A stretch of 64,000 nucleotides of DNA from Sphingomonas sp. BK580. Lineage in GTDB: Bacteria > Pseudomonadota > Alphaproteobacteria > Sphingomonadales > Sphingomonadaceae. Location of the stretch: assembly GCF_014194975.1 (NCBI RefSeq), contig NZ_JACIAY010000015.1:62001-126000 (forward strand), given 5' to 3'. The notes beneath the pieces were generated by a model that saw nothing but the letters and a program-made list of their open reading frames with translations, searched no databases and was not told where the DNA came from. This document shows, in pieces, positions 25,325-33,543 of this stretch. Both the position numbers and the translations under genes were made by a program. Position 1 is the stretch's first letter; the number at the start of each line of letters is the position of its first letter.

Positions 25325-26242
25325 GTGCGCCATTTCCTGAGCCTCAGCGACGCCGGTGGCGACGCGATCGCCGCCATGCTGGCCGACGCGCTCGAGCGCA
25401 AACAAGCGCGCGCGGGCTGGCCCAACGGGCGCGCCGACGCCGACGCGCCGCTCGCCGGTCGCGTGCTGGCGATGATCTTCGAGAAGAACTCGACGCGCAC
25501 CCGCGTGAGCTTCGACATGGCGATCCGCCAGCTCGGCGGCCAGTCGATCGTGATGGAGGCGGGGCAGATGCAGCTCGGCCGCGGCGAGACGGTGGCGGAC
25601 ACCGCGCGCGTGCTGTCGGGCTACGTCGACGCGATCATGATCCGCACCGACGATCACGCCAAGCTGGAAGAGATGGCCGCGCACGCCAGCGTGCCCGTGA
25701 TCAACGGCCTCACCGACGAGTCGCACCCGTGCCAGATCATGGCCGACCTGCTCACCGTCGTGGAGAGCGGTCGCCAGCTGCCCGGGCTCAAGATCGCGTG
25801 GCTGGGCGACGGCAACAACGTGCTCGCCTCGATCGTCGAGGCCGCGGCGCTGCTCCACTTCGACGTCGTCGCCGCCTGCCCGCAGGGGTTTCAGCCGGAG
25901 GAGGAGGCGATCGTCCGCGCCTCGGGCCGCGCCCGCGTCGTCGCGGACCCGCGCGAGGCGGTGGCCGACGCCGACGTGGTCGTCACCGACACCTGGATCT
26001 CGATGGGGCAGGCGCAGGCCGAGACCAAGCTGCGCGCGATGATGCCCTATCAGGTCGACGCCGCGCTGATGGCGGCGGCCAAGCCGGGCGCCGCCTTCCT
26101 CCACTGCCTCCCCGCGCACCGCGGCGAGGAGGTCACCCCCGATGTGATCGACGGGCCGCAGTCGCTGATCTGGCAGGAGGCGGAGAACCGGCTCCACGCG
26201 CAGAAGTCGGTGCTGCGCTGGTGCTTCGGCCAGATCGGTTGA
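25325..26242 (+). CDS. argF: Ornithine carbamoyltransferase
   Basis: A 305-residue enzyme that makes citrulline from ornithine and carbamoyl phosphate. Carbamoyl-phosphate motif FEKNSTRTRVSFD, the HPCQIMADLL motif, ornithine-site DTWISMGQ and the catalytic loop HCLPAHRGEEV are intact. GTG start at 25325, preceded by tggagagga. It lies between argD and hslO on the same strand. Confidence 0.97.
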   Translation: MRHFLSLSDAGGDAIAAMLADALERKQARAGWPNGRADADAPLAGRVLAMIFEKNSTRTRVSFDMAIRQLGGQSIVMEAGQMQLGRGETVADTARVLSGYVDAIMIRTDDHAKLEEMAAHASVPVINGLTDESHPCQIMADLLTVVESGRQLPGLKIAWLGDGNNVLASIVEAAALLHFDVVAACPQGFQPEEEAIVRASGRARVVADPREAVADADVVVTDTWISMGQAQAETKLRAMMPYQVDAALMAAAKPGAAFLHCLPAHRGEEVTPDVIDGPQSLIWQEAENRLHAQKSVLRWCFGQIG

Positions 26243-26293
26243 TCGCGGCGGCGCGGCTTCCCAACTAGGGGGGATCAACCCACTGCTCGTCCT

Positions 26294-26395
26294 CCTCGTT
26301 ATGCCGGGCTCGACCCGGCATCCCTGGTCCCGCGCACGCTACCGGCCGGAGCGGTCGCGGGACGATGGGCCCCGGATCAAGTCCGGGGCGACGGC
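26294..26395. repeat. REP-like palindromes between argF and hslO
   Basis: Two hairpins of different type are visible: atgccggg/cccggcat (26301-26321) and ccccgga/tccgggg (26370-26388), 50 bases apart. The same ccccgga...tccgggg style recurs at 42.5 kb and 51.3 kb in this window. The sequence runs up to the possible early starts of hslO and is not coding by appearance. Confidence 0.65.
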
Positions 26396-26439
26396 GAGGG
26401 CAGCCGGTGGCTCTGCGACCCCGCCAGTATGAGGCAGCC

Positions 26440-27357
26440 TTGACCGATATCCCGGATCACGCCCCCGACCTCGACCGCGCGCTCGGCTTCACCATCCCCG
26501 CGCAGCACGCGCGCGGGCGCGTGGTGCGGCTGGGCCCGACGCTCGACACGATCCTCGCCGCGCACGCCTATCCGCCCGCGATCGAGAAGCTGCTCGCCGA
26601 GGCGCTGACGCTCACCGCGCTGATCGGCAGCACGCTCAAGGACCCGCAGGGCCAGCTGACGATGCAGACGCAGACCGACGCGGGCGTCGTCACGCTGCTG
26701 GTGTGCGACTATCGCGGCGGCGAGGTGCGCGGCTATATCCAGTATGACGACGAGCGGCTCGCCGACGCGCCCGCGGAGCCGTCGCTGTTCGCCTTGTTCG
26801 GCAAGGGCTATCTCGCGATCACCTTCGATCTCGCCACCACCGGCGAGCGCTACCAGGGGATCGTCCCGCTCGACGGGGAGACGCTGAGCGAGGCGGCACA
26901 GAGCTATTTCTACCAGTCCGAGCAGATCCCGACGCTGGTGCGGGTCGGTCTGCGCAAGGGCGCGGACGGGCGCTGCGTCGCGGGCGGTCTGCTGCTCCAG
27001 CACCTGCCCGAGGGCGAGGAGGGTCGCGAGCGGCTCCACACCAAGCTCGATCATCCCGAGTGGGAGCATGTCGAGGCGCTCGGTCAGACGATGGGGGTGG
27101 ACGAACTGGCCGACGCCGCCGTGCCGCTGGAGACCCTGGTCTGGCGGCTGTTCAACGAGGAGGACGAGGTGCGCGTCCTCGCGGCGCAGGCGTTGGTGAA
27201 GGGGTGCCGCTGCGACGTCGACTATATCCGCTCGGTGCTCGCGCGCTTTCCCCTGGAGGAGCGGCTGGCCATGGCCGACGAGAGCGGCGTGATCGCGGTC
27301 GACTGTGCCTTCTGCTCGACCAGCTTCCCGGTGCGCGCGGACGAGCTGGTGGGCTGA
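26440..27357 (+). CDS. hslO: Redox-regulated chaperone Hsp33
   Basis: A 305-residue holdase chaperone activated by oxidative unfolding. Family core QTDAGVVTLLVCDYRGGEVR and GYLAITFDLATTGERYQGIV, and the C-terminal zinc switch C-x-C (KGCRCDVDY) with C-x2-C (DCAFCSTSF), about 27 residues apart from the first pair, are intact. The start is uncertain: TTG at 26440 (MTDIPDHAPDLDRALGF) follows gaggc and fits the family. A GTG at 26407 would add 11 residues and runs into the palindromic repeat region. Third gene after argD-argF. Confidence 0.92.
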   Translation: MTDIPDHAPDLDRALGFTIPAQHARGRVVRLGPTLDTILAAHAYPPAIEKLLAEALTLTALIGSTLKDPQGQLTMQTQTDAGVVTLLVCDYRGGEVRGYIQYDDERLADAPAEPSLFALFGKGYLAITFDLATTGERYQGIVPLDGETLSEAAQSYFYQSEQIPTLVRVGLRKGADGRCVAGGLLLQHLPEGEEGRERLHTKLDHPEWEHVEALGQTMGVDELADAAVPLETLVWRLFNEEDEVRVLAAQALVKGCRCDVDYIRSVLARFPLEERLAMADESGVIAVDCAFCSTSFPVRADELVG

Positions 27358-27741
27358 GGGCTCTGAGGGGGGGCGCCACCGGCGGCGCCTCTGATCTCCC
27401 CCACCGTTCGCCTCATGCCGCTTGCCGTTCGCTGCGAGTAGCCGTCGCGCCCGCCGATACGGAGTGCCGAGACGGTGCTGGGGGCGGGGTGCGCTCGATC
27501 GCTGGTCAAGCCGAACGGAGGGCGACGGTGGCGGGAAGCGGGGGCGAGTAGAGGCGTTACCGAATGGCACGGGGGCGCTCACCGTTAGTCCGATCTTAAC
27601 CTTCCTCCCTCATAAGCGAGCTCGTGCTGTTCATGCGGCACGCTCTCTCCCTAGCTTGACCGCTCAAGCTCCTCACGGGCCGCCCTCGGGCGGCCCTTTT
27701 TCTTGCGCTCGCGCGCGCGAGGGCCTAGCTGGCGCGGCATC
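27358..27741 (+). other. 384-base gap before queC with hairpins; possible small RNA
   Basis: No convincing ORF on either strand. The second half (27580-27670) is clearly less GC-rich than the surroundings (ttagtccgatcttaacctt), then a hairpin agcttga/tcaagct (27653-27670) and a strong intrinsic terminator (27677-27701). As the last gene on this strand ends 320 bases before the terminator, an independent short transcript, or a queC leader with attenuator, is likely. I do not recognise a known riboswitch. Confidence 0.4.
27677..27701 (+). terminator. Strong Rho-independent terminator upstream of queC
   Basis: A perfect 9-bp stem, gggccgccc (27677-27685) and gggcggccc (27688-27696), followed at once by five T residues. 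It is 41 bases before the queC ATG. It ends either a small RNA or a queC leader transcript. Confidence 0.85.
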
Positions 27742-28440
27742 ATGACCCAATCGTCTCCCGCCGTCGCGCTCGTCTCGGGCGGGCTCGACTCGCTGGTGTC
27801 CGCCGCGCTCGCGCGCGAGGCGGGGCACCCGCTGCTCGCGCTCTCGATCGACTATAACCAACGCCATCAGGTCGAGCTCGCCGCCGCGCGGCGCATCGCG
27901 CACGCGCTCGGCGCGATCCGCCACGTCGTGCTGCCGATCGACCTCTCCGCCTTCGGCGGCTCGGCGCTGACCGATCGTGCCATCGACGTGCCGAAGGACG
28001 GTGTCGACGGCACCATCCCGGTCACCTACGTGCCGGCGCGCAACACCATCTTCCTCAGCCTGGCGCTCGGCTGGGCCGAGGCGGCCGGCGCGCGCGACAT
28101 CTATCTCGGCATCAACGCGCTCGACTACTCCGGCTATCCCGATTGCCGGCCCGAGTTCGTCGCCGCCTATGAGCGGCTCGCTGAACTGGCTACCAAGGCC
28201 GGTGTCGAGGGACAGCCCTTCCGCTTCCAGGCGCCGCTCCAGCATATGACCAAGGCCGATATCGTGCGCGAGGGCGCGCGACTCGGGCTCGACATGGGGA
28301 TGAGCTGGTCGTGCTACGATCCCGCGCCGGGCGGGCTGCACTGCGGGCGCTGCGACAGCTGCCGCCTGCGCCACAAGGGCTTCGTCGAGGCCGGCGTGCC
28401 GGACCCGACCGGCTATGCGGTGACCCCGCCGGACGCGTGA
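27742..28440 (+). CDS. queC: 7-cyano-7-deazaguanine synthase
   Basis: A 232-residue enzyme that converts 7-carboxy-7-deazaguanine to preQ0 with ATP and ammonia, in queuosine synthesis. ATP-pyrophosphatase loop ALVSGGLDSLVSAALA, substrate motif VTYVPARNTIFLSLALG, and the zinc site with four Cys (SWSCYDP, then HCGRCDSCRLR) are seen. ATG at 27742 sits two bases after the upstream spacer; queE starts one base after its stop, so the two form an operon. Confidence 0.97.
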   Translation: MTQSSPAVALVSGGLDSLVSAALAREAGHPLLALSIDYNQRHQVELAAARRIAHALGAIRHVVLPIDLSAFGGSALTDRAIDVPKDGVDGTIPVTYVPARNTIFLSLALGWAEAAGARDIYLGINALDYSGYPDCRPEFVAAYERLAELATKAGVEGQPFRFQAPLQHMTKADIVREGARLGLDMGMSWSCYDPAPGGLHCGRCDSCRLRHKGFVEAGVPDPTGYAVTPPDA

Positions 28441-28441
28441 G

Positions 28442-29074
28442 ATGAGCTACGCGGTCAAAGAGATGTTCCTGACGCTCCAGGGCGAGGGCGTGCAGGCGGG
28501 GCGGCGCGCGGTGTTCGTCCGCTTCGCCGGCTGCAACCTGTGGAGCGGACGCGAGCAGGACCGCGCCACGGCGGTATGCCGCTTCTGCGACACCGATTTC
28601 GTCGGTGTGGATGGCGCGGGCGGCGGGCGCTTCGTCGACGCCGCCGCGCTGGTGGCGGCGGCGGAGGGCTTCTGGGGACCCGAGCGCGCGCGACGCTTCG
28701 TGGTGCTGACCGGGGGTGAGCCGATGCTCCAGGTCGACGATGCGATCGTCGATGCGCTTCACGCCGCCGGGTTCGAGGTCGCGATCGAGAGCAACGGGAC
28801 GCTGCCGGTTCACCCCGGCATCGACTGGGTGTGCATCAGCCCCAAGGCCGGGAGCGAGACGGTGCAGCGCTCGGGCGACGAGCTGAAACTCGTCTGGCCG
28901 CAGGCCGGCACCGACCTCCACGCGGTGGAGGGCTGGGACTTCCGCCACTTCCTGCTCCAGCCCCTCGACGATGCTGCGGGGGCCGCGAACGTCGCCGCGG
29001 CGATGGCGCTGGTGATGGAGCGTCCGCGCTGGCGCTTGTCGCTGCAGACGCACAAGCTGCTGGGGCTGCGCTGA
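28442..29074 (+). CDS. queE: 7-carboxy-7-deazaguanine synthase
   Basis: A 210-residue radical SAM enzyme of queuosine synthesis that contracts the ring of 6-carboxytetrahydropterin. The cluster motif is the longer C-x14-C-x2-C form (GCNLWSGREQ... to VCRFCDTD, residues about 30-48) used by many proteobacterial QueE proteins. The VVLTGGEPMLQVDDAIVDAL motif and the C-terminal Q-T-H-K-L-L-G are conserved. It follows queC with a one-base gap. Confidence 0.96.
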   Translation: MSYAVKEMFLTLQGEGVQAGRRAVFVRFAGCNLWSGREQDRATAVCRFCDTDFVGVDGAGGGRFVDAAALVAAAEGFWGPERARRFVVLTGGEPMLQVDDAIVDALHAAGFEVAIESNGTLPVHPGIDWVCISPKAGSETVQRSGDELKLVWPQAGTDLHAVEGWDFRHFLLQPLDDAAGAANVAAAMALVMERPRWRLSLQTHKLLGLR

Positions 29075-29418
29075 CGGGATGAGGCGCTCGCGGCCTGCGG
29101 GCCGCCGGCGCGAGCCGACGACCCGAGCGCGATGGTCGATCAGACCAGCGCCGTCGCAGCGTCGCGCCGTGTCGATCGTCGCCGAATAGGCCGTTCGTCG
29201 CCCCGTGCGCTCCGTTCACACGCGGGCGTGTAACATTTCTCGCCGGCGACGCGATCGGCTTGCCGGCGGCGGGCAAGCTCACCGTCGGCAGGCGGCGCGA
29301 CGTCACGGGCTGGCAAGTGATAGCCCGGTGCGCGCCAGGCCGCCGAGGCCGAGCGTTCGCCCAGCCTCCTGCGTCGACGTCGCGGAAGAGGAGGGCGCCG
29401 CGGGGGCGCCGTCATCGA
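29075..29418. other. 344-base intergenic region, no gene seen
   Basis: Between the convergent ends of queE and the next minus-strand gene there is no ORF with a ribosome site or recognisable protein. Short GC-rich inverted repeats occur, for example gcgccg/cgggggcgcc near 29396-29412, possibly acting at the ends of both transcripts. Nothing else is evident. Confidence 0.5.
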
Positions 29419-30102
29419 TCAGCGTGCGGCGTAGACCACCGGGGTCAACGGCGCGCCGCACTTCTGTTCGACGAACAGGCCCTTCTTCCAGCACGCCTCG
29501 TCGAAGCGCGGCAGCGTCGCCGGCAGCACCTGGAGCGAGGGGAATTGCTGCTCACCGTAGGGCTTGAGGCTGTTGCGCAGCTCGCGCATGCGCGTCATCG
29601 CGACGTCGCCGAAGCCGCCGCGCGGGGCGTAGAGCGCGTCGCGGCCGATGCTGGCCGCCGTCGCGCAGAAGTTATACTGCGCCGCCACAGTGGCGAAGCC
29701 AGCGTAAGTGCGCGTGCCGAACTGGTCGAGCGCGGTCTGGCCGTCCTTCTTGGTCTTGGCCACGCGGGTGAAGTACTTGCCGAGCGTGTCGAACGAGTTC
29801 TGCAACTCTACGCGGTGATCGGCCAGGATCGCGTTGTAGTTCTGCACCGTCAGCAGCGTCGGTTCGAACTGACATTGCAGCGCCGCGACGTTGAGCGCCG
29901 CGCGCATGTTCCACACCACGCCGGCGCGCAGCTCGGCGGGCGTCGCGCCGGGCAGCGGATGCCCCATGCCGTCCTCGTTCCCGATGATCGGTTCGCCGCG
30001 CAAATCCTTCGACTTGAAGAAGAACTGCGCCGAAGCCGGCGACGTCGCCAGCACCCCAGCCGCCAGCGCCATCCAGGCCCCGACGATCCCCACCTTCAGC
30101 AT
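29419..30102 (-). CDS. Secreted protein of unknown function
   Basis: A 227-residue protein with signal peptide (VGIVGAWMALAAGVLATSPASA, cleaved before QFFFKSKD). The mature part has four cysteines (ALQCQFEP, QYNFCATA, DEACWKKG, EQKCGAPL) that could form two disulfides. It is mostly helical by composition, with WNMRAALNVAALQCQFEPTL and a QNYNAILADHR motif. I have seen no assigned function for this type, which seems frequent in sphingomonads. ATG follows gaggagtgttgggga. Periplasmic location is likely. Confidence 0.8.
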   Translation of the reverse strand: MLKVGIVGAWMALAAGVLATSPASAQFFFKSKDLRGEPIIGNEDGMGHPLPGATPAELRAGVVWNMRAALNVAALQCQFEPTLLTVQNYNAILADHRVELQNSFDTLGKYFTRVAKTKKDGQTALDQFGTRTYAGFATVAAQYNFCATAASIGRDALYAPRGGFGDVAMTRMRELRNSLKPYGEQQFPSLQVLPATLPRFDEACWKKGLFVEQKCGAPLTPVVYAAR

Positions 30103-30267
30103 TCCCCAACACTCCTCGTCGCGGCTACGGCCGCGCCGCCCTTTTACGTCAGATCGGGTAAATGGCCCAAGAACATTCTGTCGCAGCTATGATTCATTTC
30201 GGCGCGCGGTGTCGCCGCCGCGGCGTTGCTTGTTGACGCGGCGTAACGATGTGGGCCGGCCGCGGGC

Positions 30268-30302
30268 AAAAGAAGAGGCCGCCCGGTTGCCCGAGCGGCC
30301 TC
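30268..30302 (-). terminator. Intrinsic terminator of the Met-rich lipoprotein gene
   Basis: Read on the minus strand, gaggccgc and gcggcctc (30295-30302 and 30275-30282) form an 8-bp stem around ccggttgcccga, followed by a cttcttttg tail. It lies about 30 bases after the stop at 30332. Confidence 0.75.
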
Positions 30303-30331
30303 GCCCAACACAATCGCCGGATCGCGGCAGA

Positions 30332-30580
30332 TTACATCGCGTTCGACATGTTCGACATCATCATGTCGTTGCCCATGGTGTCGTTCGCCATCATGCCGCC
30401 GTTCATGGCGCCGTCGACGGCGGTCATGTTGTCGGTCATGGTGTCCATGCCCTCGGTGGCGTTCATGTCGGTGATCATGGTGTTCTCGCTGGTCTCGGTC
30501 TTCGAACCGCATGCCGAGACGGCGAGAGCGGCTGCCGCGAGCGCCGAACCGCCGAGGACCTTGGTGATGACTGCACGCAT
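30332..30580 (-). CDS. Small Met-rich lipoprotein
   Basis: An 82-residue protein with a lipoprotein signal (SALAAAALAVSACGSK, Cys at 24). The 59-residue mature part is extreme in composition: 14 Met, with many Asn/Asp/Thr (GGMMANDTMGNDMMMSNMSN). It has no aromatic residue and no domain. The ATG at 30580 follows gggagcaa; an intrinsic terminator lies downstream, so it looks like a complete, separately transcribed gene. Clustered methionines can bind Cu(I), but this is only a possibility; it could also be a structural, disordered surface peptide. Confidence 0.75.
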   Translation of the reverse strand: MRAVITKVLGGSALAAAALAVSACGSKTETSENTMITDMNATEGMDTMTDNMTAVDGAMNGGMMANDTMGNDMMMSNMSNAM

Positions 30581-30670
30581 GAATTTGCTCCCTAGACTGT
30601 GGATTTGGCGACCATCCGGCCGTTTTTTATCCCAAACCGGCGTAGACATTAATCGCAGATGACCGCCCTC

Positions 30671-31330
30671 TCAAGCCTCGTTTTCACCGACGCAAGTCAG
30701 GCTTTGCAGAAAGGCGTCGGCGGTCAACGCCAGCGCCGCGTCGAAAGTTGCAAATTCCTGCGGCGAACCGAGCGCGGCGGCACTGGTGACCGGATAGTCG
30801 GCGAGACCACACGGCACGATGCCGCCGAAGTGCGAGAGGTCGGGCGCGAGGTTCACCGAGAAGCCGTGCAAGGTCACCCAGCGGCGCACGCGAATGCCGA
30901 TCGCGCCGATCTTGGCCTCGGCGCCGGCGCGATCGCGCGTCCAGATGCCGATCCGGCCGGGCGCGCGGAAGGCGGCGATGCCGAGCTCGGCCAGCGCCGC
31001 GATCAGCCATCCCTCGAGCGCGTGGACGAAGCAGCGGACGTCGCGGCCGCGCCGGTTCAGGTCGAGCATCAGATAGCCGACGCGCTGGCCGGGTCCGTGA
31101 TAGGTGTAGCGACCGCCGCGTCCGGCGGGCACGACCGGGAAGCGCGGGTCGACCAGCTCGCTCGGATCGGCGCTGGTGCCGGCGGTGTAGACCGGCGGGT
31201 GTTCGAGCAGCCACACCAGCTCGCGCGCCTCCCCCGCGGCGATCGCGGCGGCGCGCGCCTCCATCTTCGCCAGCGCCGTGGCGTAGTCGATGAGCCCGGG
31301 CGACACGCGCCACTCCACGTCCTCGATCAT
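30671..31330 (-). CDS. lipB: Octanoyltransferase (lipoate synthesis)
   Basis: A 219-residue enzyme that moves octanoate from acyl carrier protein to lipoyl domains. Motifs: WLLEHPPVYTAGTSADPSEL, GRGGRYTYHGPGQRVGYLMLDL, the catalytic Lys in EAKIGAIGIRVRRWVTLHG and Cys in GGIVPCGLADYP. Length is normal. The start is uncertain between ATG at 31330 (MIEDVEW) and ATG at 31348; neither has a strong ribosome site. Divergent from a membrane-protein gene pair. Confidence 0.95.
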   Translation of the reverse strand: MIEDVEWRVSPGLIDYATALAKMEARAAAIAAGEARELVWLLEHPPVYTAGTSADPSELVDPRFPVVPAGRGGRYTYHGPGQRVGYLMLDLNRRGRDVRCFVHALEGWLIAALAELGIAAFRAPGRIGIWTRDRAGAEAKIGAIGIRVRRWVTLHGFSVNLAPDLSHFGGIVPCGLADYPVTSAAALGSPQEFATFDAALALTADAFLQSLTCVGENEA

Positions 31331-31427
31331 CGTCGCGCGCTGCTGCATGCGCGCCAGATGTGCGCGCTCGGCGCGGTTGGCAAGCTGTCGGCGGACCGCT
31401 AGGCCGGCGCGGGAAGGGGACGACGCG

Positions 31428-32237
31428 ATGATCAGGATGGCCATGGTGTGGGAGCGCACGGTCGACGTGCTGCGCGGGCGCGCCGCGATCCTGTTCGGCA
31501 TCGCCCTCGTCACGCTGTTCCTGCCGGCGGTGGTGAGCGCGGCGGCGGCAGGCTTTCTCGGCGATGTCCCGGCGGCGCGGCTGCTGACCAATATCGTCTC
31601 GGCGGTGCTGATGCTGTTCGGCATGCTCGCGATCACCGCGGTGGCGAGCGACCCGCGCGTCGACCGCGGCACGGCGTACCGGCTCGCGGCGAACCGTCTG
31701 CCCGCCGCCATCGGGGTCGCTCTGGTGCTGCTCGTCGCGCTGTCGCTCACCTTCGTGCCCGGCACGCTGGCGCTGATCGCGGCGGGCGCCACCGTCACCG
31801 CGACGGGCATGGTCGAGATGCAACGCGCCGCGGCCGGCCCGCTCGCGCTCTCGGCGGGACTGATCATCGCCGCGGCCGCACTGCTGCTGTGGCTGGGCGC
31901 GCGGCTCGCCCCGCTCTTCGCGGTGGTGGTCAACGAGCGGCGCGGGCTCGGCGCGATCCGCCGGGCCTTCGCGCTGACGCGCGGCGCGGCGGCGCGGCTG
32001 ATCGGCGTGCTGATCCTCTACGCCGTGCTGGTGATGGTGCTCAGCGTGGCAGTCCGCTCGGTGGTCGGGGTCGTGTTGCAGCTGCTGCTCGACAGCGACG
32101 GCGCGGTGCTGTTCGGCACGTCGGTCGCGCTGGCGCTCGTCAGCGCCGGTGCCACCGTGGTGCAGAACGCCTTCTACGCGCAATTTTACGCCGCGGCGTG
32201 CGAGCGCGAACGAGACGCGGCGGCGCCGCTCGCATGA
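31428..32237 (+). CDS. Multispanning membrane protein of unknown function
   Basis: A 269-residue protein with about six hydrophobic helices (around 18-40, 50-70, 90-112, 125-152, 185-210 and 225-245). Between helices it has the short charged motif VVNERRGLGAIRRAFALTRG, reminiscent of proteins with a glycerophosphodiester phosphodiesterase membrane domain. Function not known. ATG at 31428 has gggaagggga before it. Its stop overlaps the next ATG (ATGA), so the two membrane proteins are coupled and may act together. Confidence 0.82.
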   Translation: MIRMAMVWERTVDVLRGRAAILFGIALVTLFLPAVVSAAAAGFLGDVPAARLLTNIVSAVLMLFGMLAITAVASDPRVDRGTAYRLAANRLPAAIGVALVLLVALSLTFVPGTLALIAAGATVTATGMVEMQRAAAGPLALSAGLIIAAAALLLWLGARLAPLFAVVVNERRGLGAIRRAFALTRGAAARLIGVLILYAVLVMVLSVAVRSVVGVVLQLLLDSDGAVLFGTSVALALVSAGATVVQNAFYAQFYAAACERERDAAAPLA

Positions 32238-32980
32238 GCCTGACCTTCGCCGGCCTGCTCTCGGTCGCGTGGCGACTGTTCCGGCGCGACCGGGCGCTCG
32301 TGCTGCGGCTCGGCGCGCTGTTCGTCTTCCTGCCCGCGTTCGCGGCGCTCCTGCTGTGCGACCCGCTGCCGCCGCTGCCGCCCGCGCCACGCGACGAACT
32401 GATGATGCGCGCCTGGCTCGCCGCCGTGGCCGACTGGGGGCAGGGTAACGCCCTCTTCTACCTGCTCGCCGACCTGCTCGCGACCTATGGTGTGGCGGCG
32501 GTGGCGCTGCTGCTGCTCGACCCGGACCGTCTGACGGTGGGGCAGGCGCTCGGCCAGGCGCTGGCGCGACTATGGTCGTTCCTGCTGGTCAGCGTCGCGG
32601 TGGCGGTGCCGGTCGGGCTGGGTTTGTGGCTGCTGGTGCTGCCCGGGCTCTACGTCCAGGCGCGACTGATCGCGGCGGTGCCCGCGCTGGCGCGCCACCC
32701 GGCGCTGCGCGCGGGGCCGGCGCTGCGGCTGAGCTGGACGCTGACCAAGGGGCAGGACTGGGCGATCACCGGCGCGCTGGTGACGCTGTTCCTGGCGCAG
32801 TGGGTCGTCGTCTCGCCGCTGCTGAGCGCGGACGAGGCGCTGCGCGCGCCGGGCAGCGGCGACCCGGTGCTGCTCGCGCTGGTCGACGCGCTGCTCGCCG
32901 CGGTACCGGCCGCCTATGCGGTCGCGGTGCTGCTGGTGGGCGTGGTGGTCTACCGCGTGGGGGCGAGCAGGGGCAACTGA
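32234..32980 (+). CDS. Second multispanning membrane protein of unknown function
   Basis: A 248-residue protein with about six hydrophobic segments, the first at 20-42 (RALVLRLGALFVFLPAFAAL). Between the middle segments it has ALGQALARLWSFLLVSVAV and the loop PALRLSWTLTKGQDWAITGA, similar in style to the preceding gene's RRAFALTRG loop; the two are probably distant paralogues. The ATG overlaps the previous stop by four bases. Its 3' end overlaps the end of the convergent GNAT gene by 31 bases. Confidence 0.82.
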   Translation: MSLTFAGLLSVAWRLFRRDRALVLRLGALFVFLPAFAALLLCDPLPPLPPAPRDELMMRAWLAAVADWGQGNALFYLLADLLATYGVAAVALLLLDPDRLTVGQALGQALARLWSFLLVSVAVAVPVGLGLWLLVLPGLYVQARLIAAVPALARHPALRAGPALRLSWTLTKGQDWAITGALVTLFLAQWVVVSPLLSADEALRAPGSGDPVLLALVDALLAAVPAAYAVAVLLVGVVVYRVGASRGN

Positions 32981-33543
32981 GGCGCGACGTCGGCGGGCAG
33001 GGCGCCGGTCACGCGCGGGTCGGTGAAGGTCTCGATCGTGCGGCGCACCGGGGTGAAGCCCTGCGCGCGGTAGAAGTTGAGCGCCGAGGGATGATCGAGC
33101 GTGCAGGTGTGGAGCCACACCCGGTTGACGCCCGCGACCCAGGCGCGCGCGAGTGTCTCCGCCATCAGCCAGCGACCGTGGCCCCGGCCGGTCAGCTCGG
33201 GCACCAGCGCGAAATAGCCGATCTCGCAGGTGCCGGCCGAGCGGAAGTCGAGCTCGACCATGCCGACCTCGACGCCGGCGCGGTCGACGGCGGCGAACAC
33301 CTGCACCTGCGTGTCGTGGACGATCGCGGTGAGCGCGGCATCGTCCATGACGAGGCGCGAGAACCACAGCCAGCGCGCGCCGACGCGGCGGAACAGCGCG
33401 CGGTACTTCTCGGGCTCTGGCCGCGCCCAGCGTACCAGCCGGAGCGGCGAGTCGGGCACGGGCCGCAGTGGCGGGCGGCGGCGCATCTCGAGCGAGGTGA
33501 CCACCGCGGCGATCTGGTCGGCGGGTAGGTGGGTCAGCCCCAT
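32950..33543 (-). CDS. GNAT family N-acetyltransferase
   Basis: A 197-residue acetyltransferase. The fold begins near residue 30 (SPLRLVRWARPEPEKYRALF). It has the acetyl-CoA loop LTGRGHGRWLMAETLARAW (about 135-153) and the later HTCTLDHPSALNFYRAQGF, the typical GNAT beta5-alpha4 part. Substrate unknown. The ATG at 33543 lies inside the last codons of hemF (10-base overlap), so it is translated from the hemF message. Confidence 0.9.
   Translation of the reverse strand: MGLTHLPADQIAAVVTSLEMRRRPPLRPVPDSPLRLVRWARPEPEKYRALFRRVGARWLWFSRLVMDDAALTAIVHDTQVQVFAAVDRAGVEVGMVELDFRSAGTCEIGYFALVPELTGRGHGRWLMAETLARAWVAGVNRVWLHTCTLDHPSALNFYRAQGFTPVRRTIETFTDPRVTGALPADVAPQLPLLAPTR

Noticed and set aside
29140..29415. 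91-codon open frame in the gap after queE.
   Set aside because: Arg-rich composition, no ribosome site, no similarity to a known protein.
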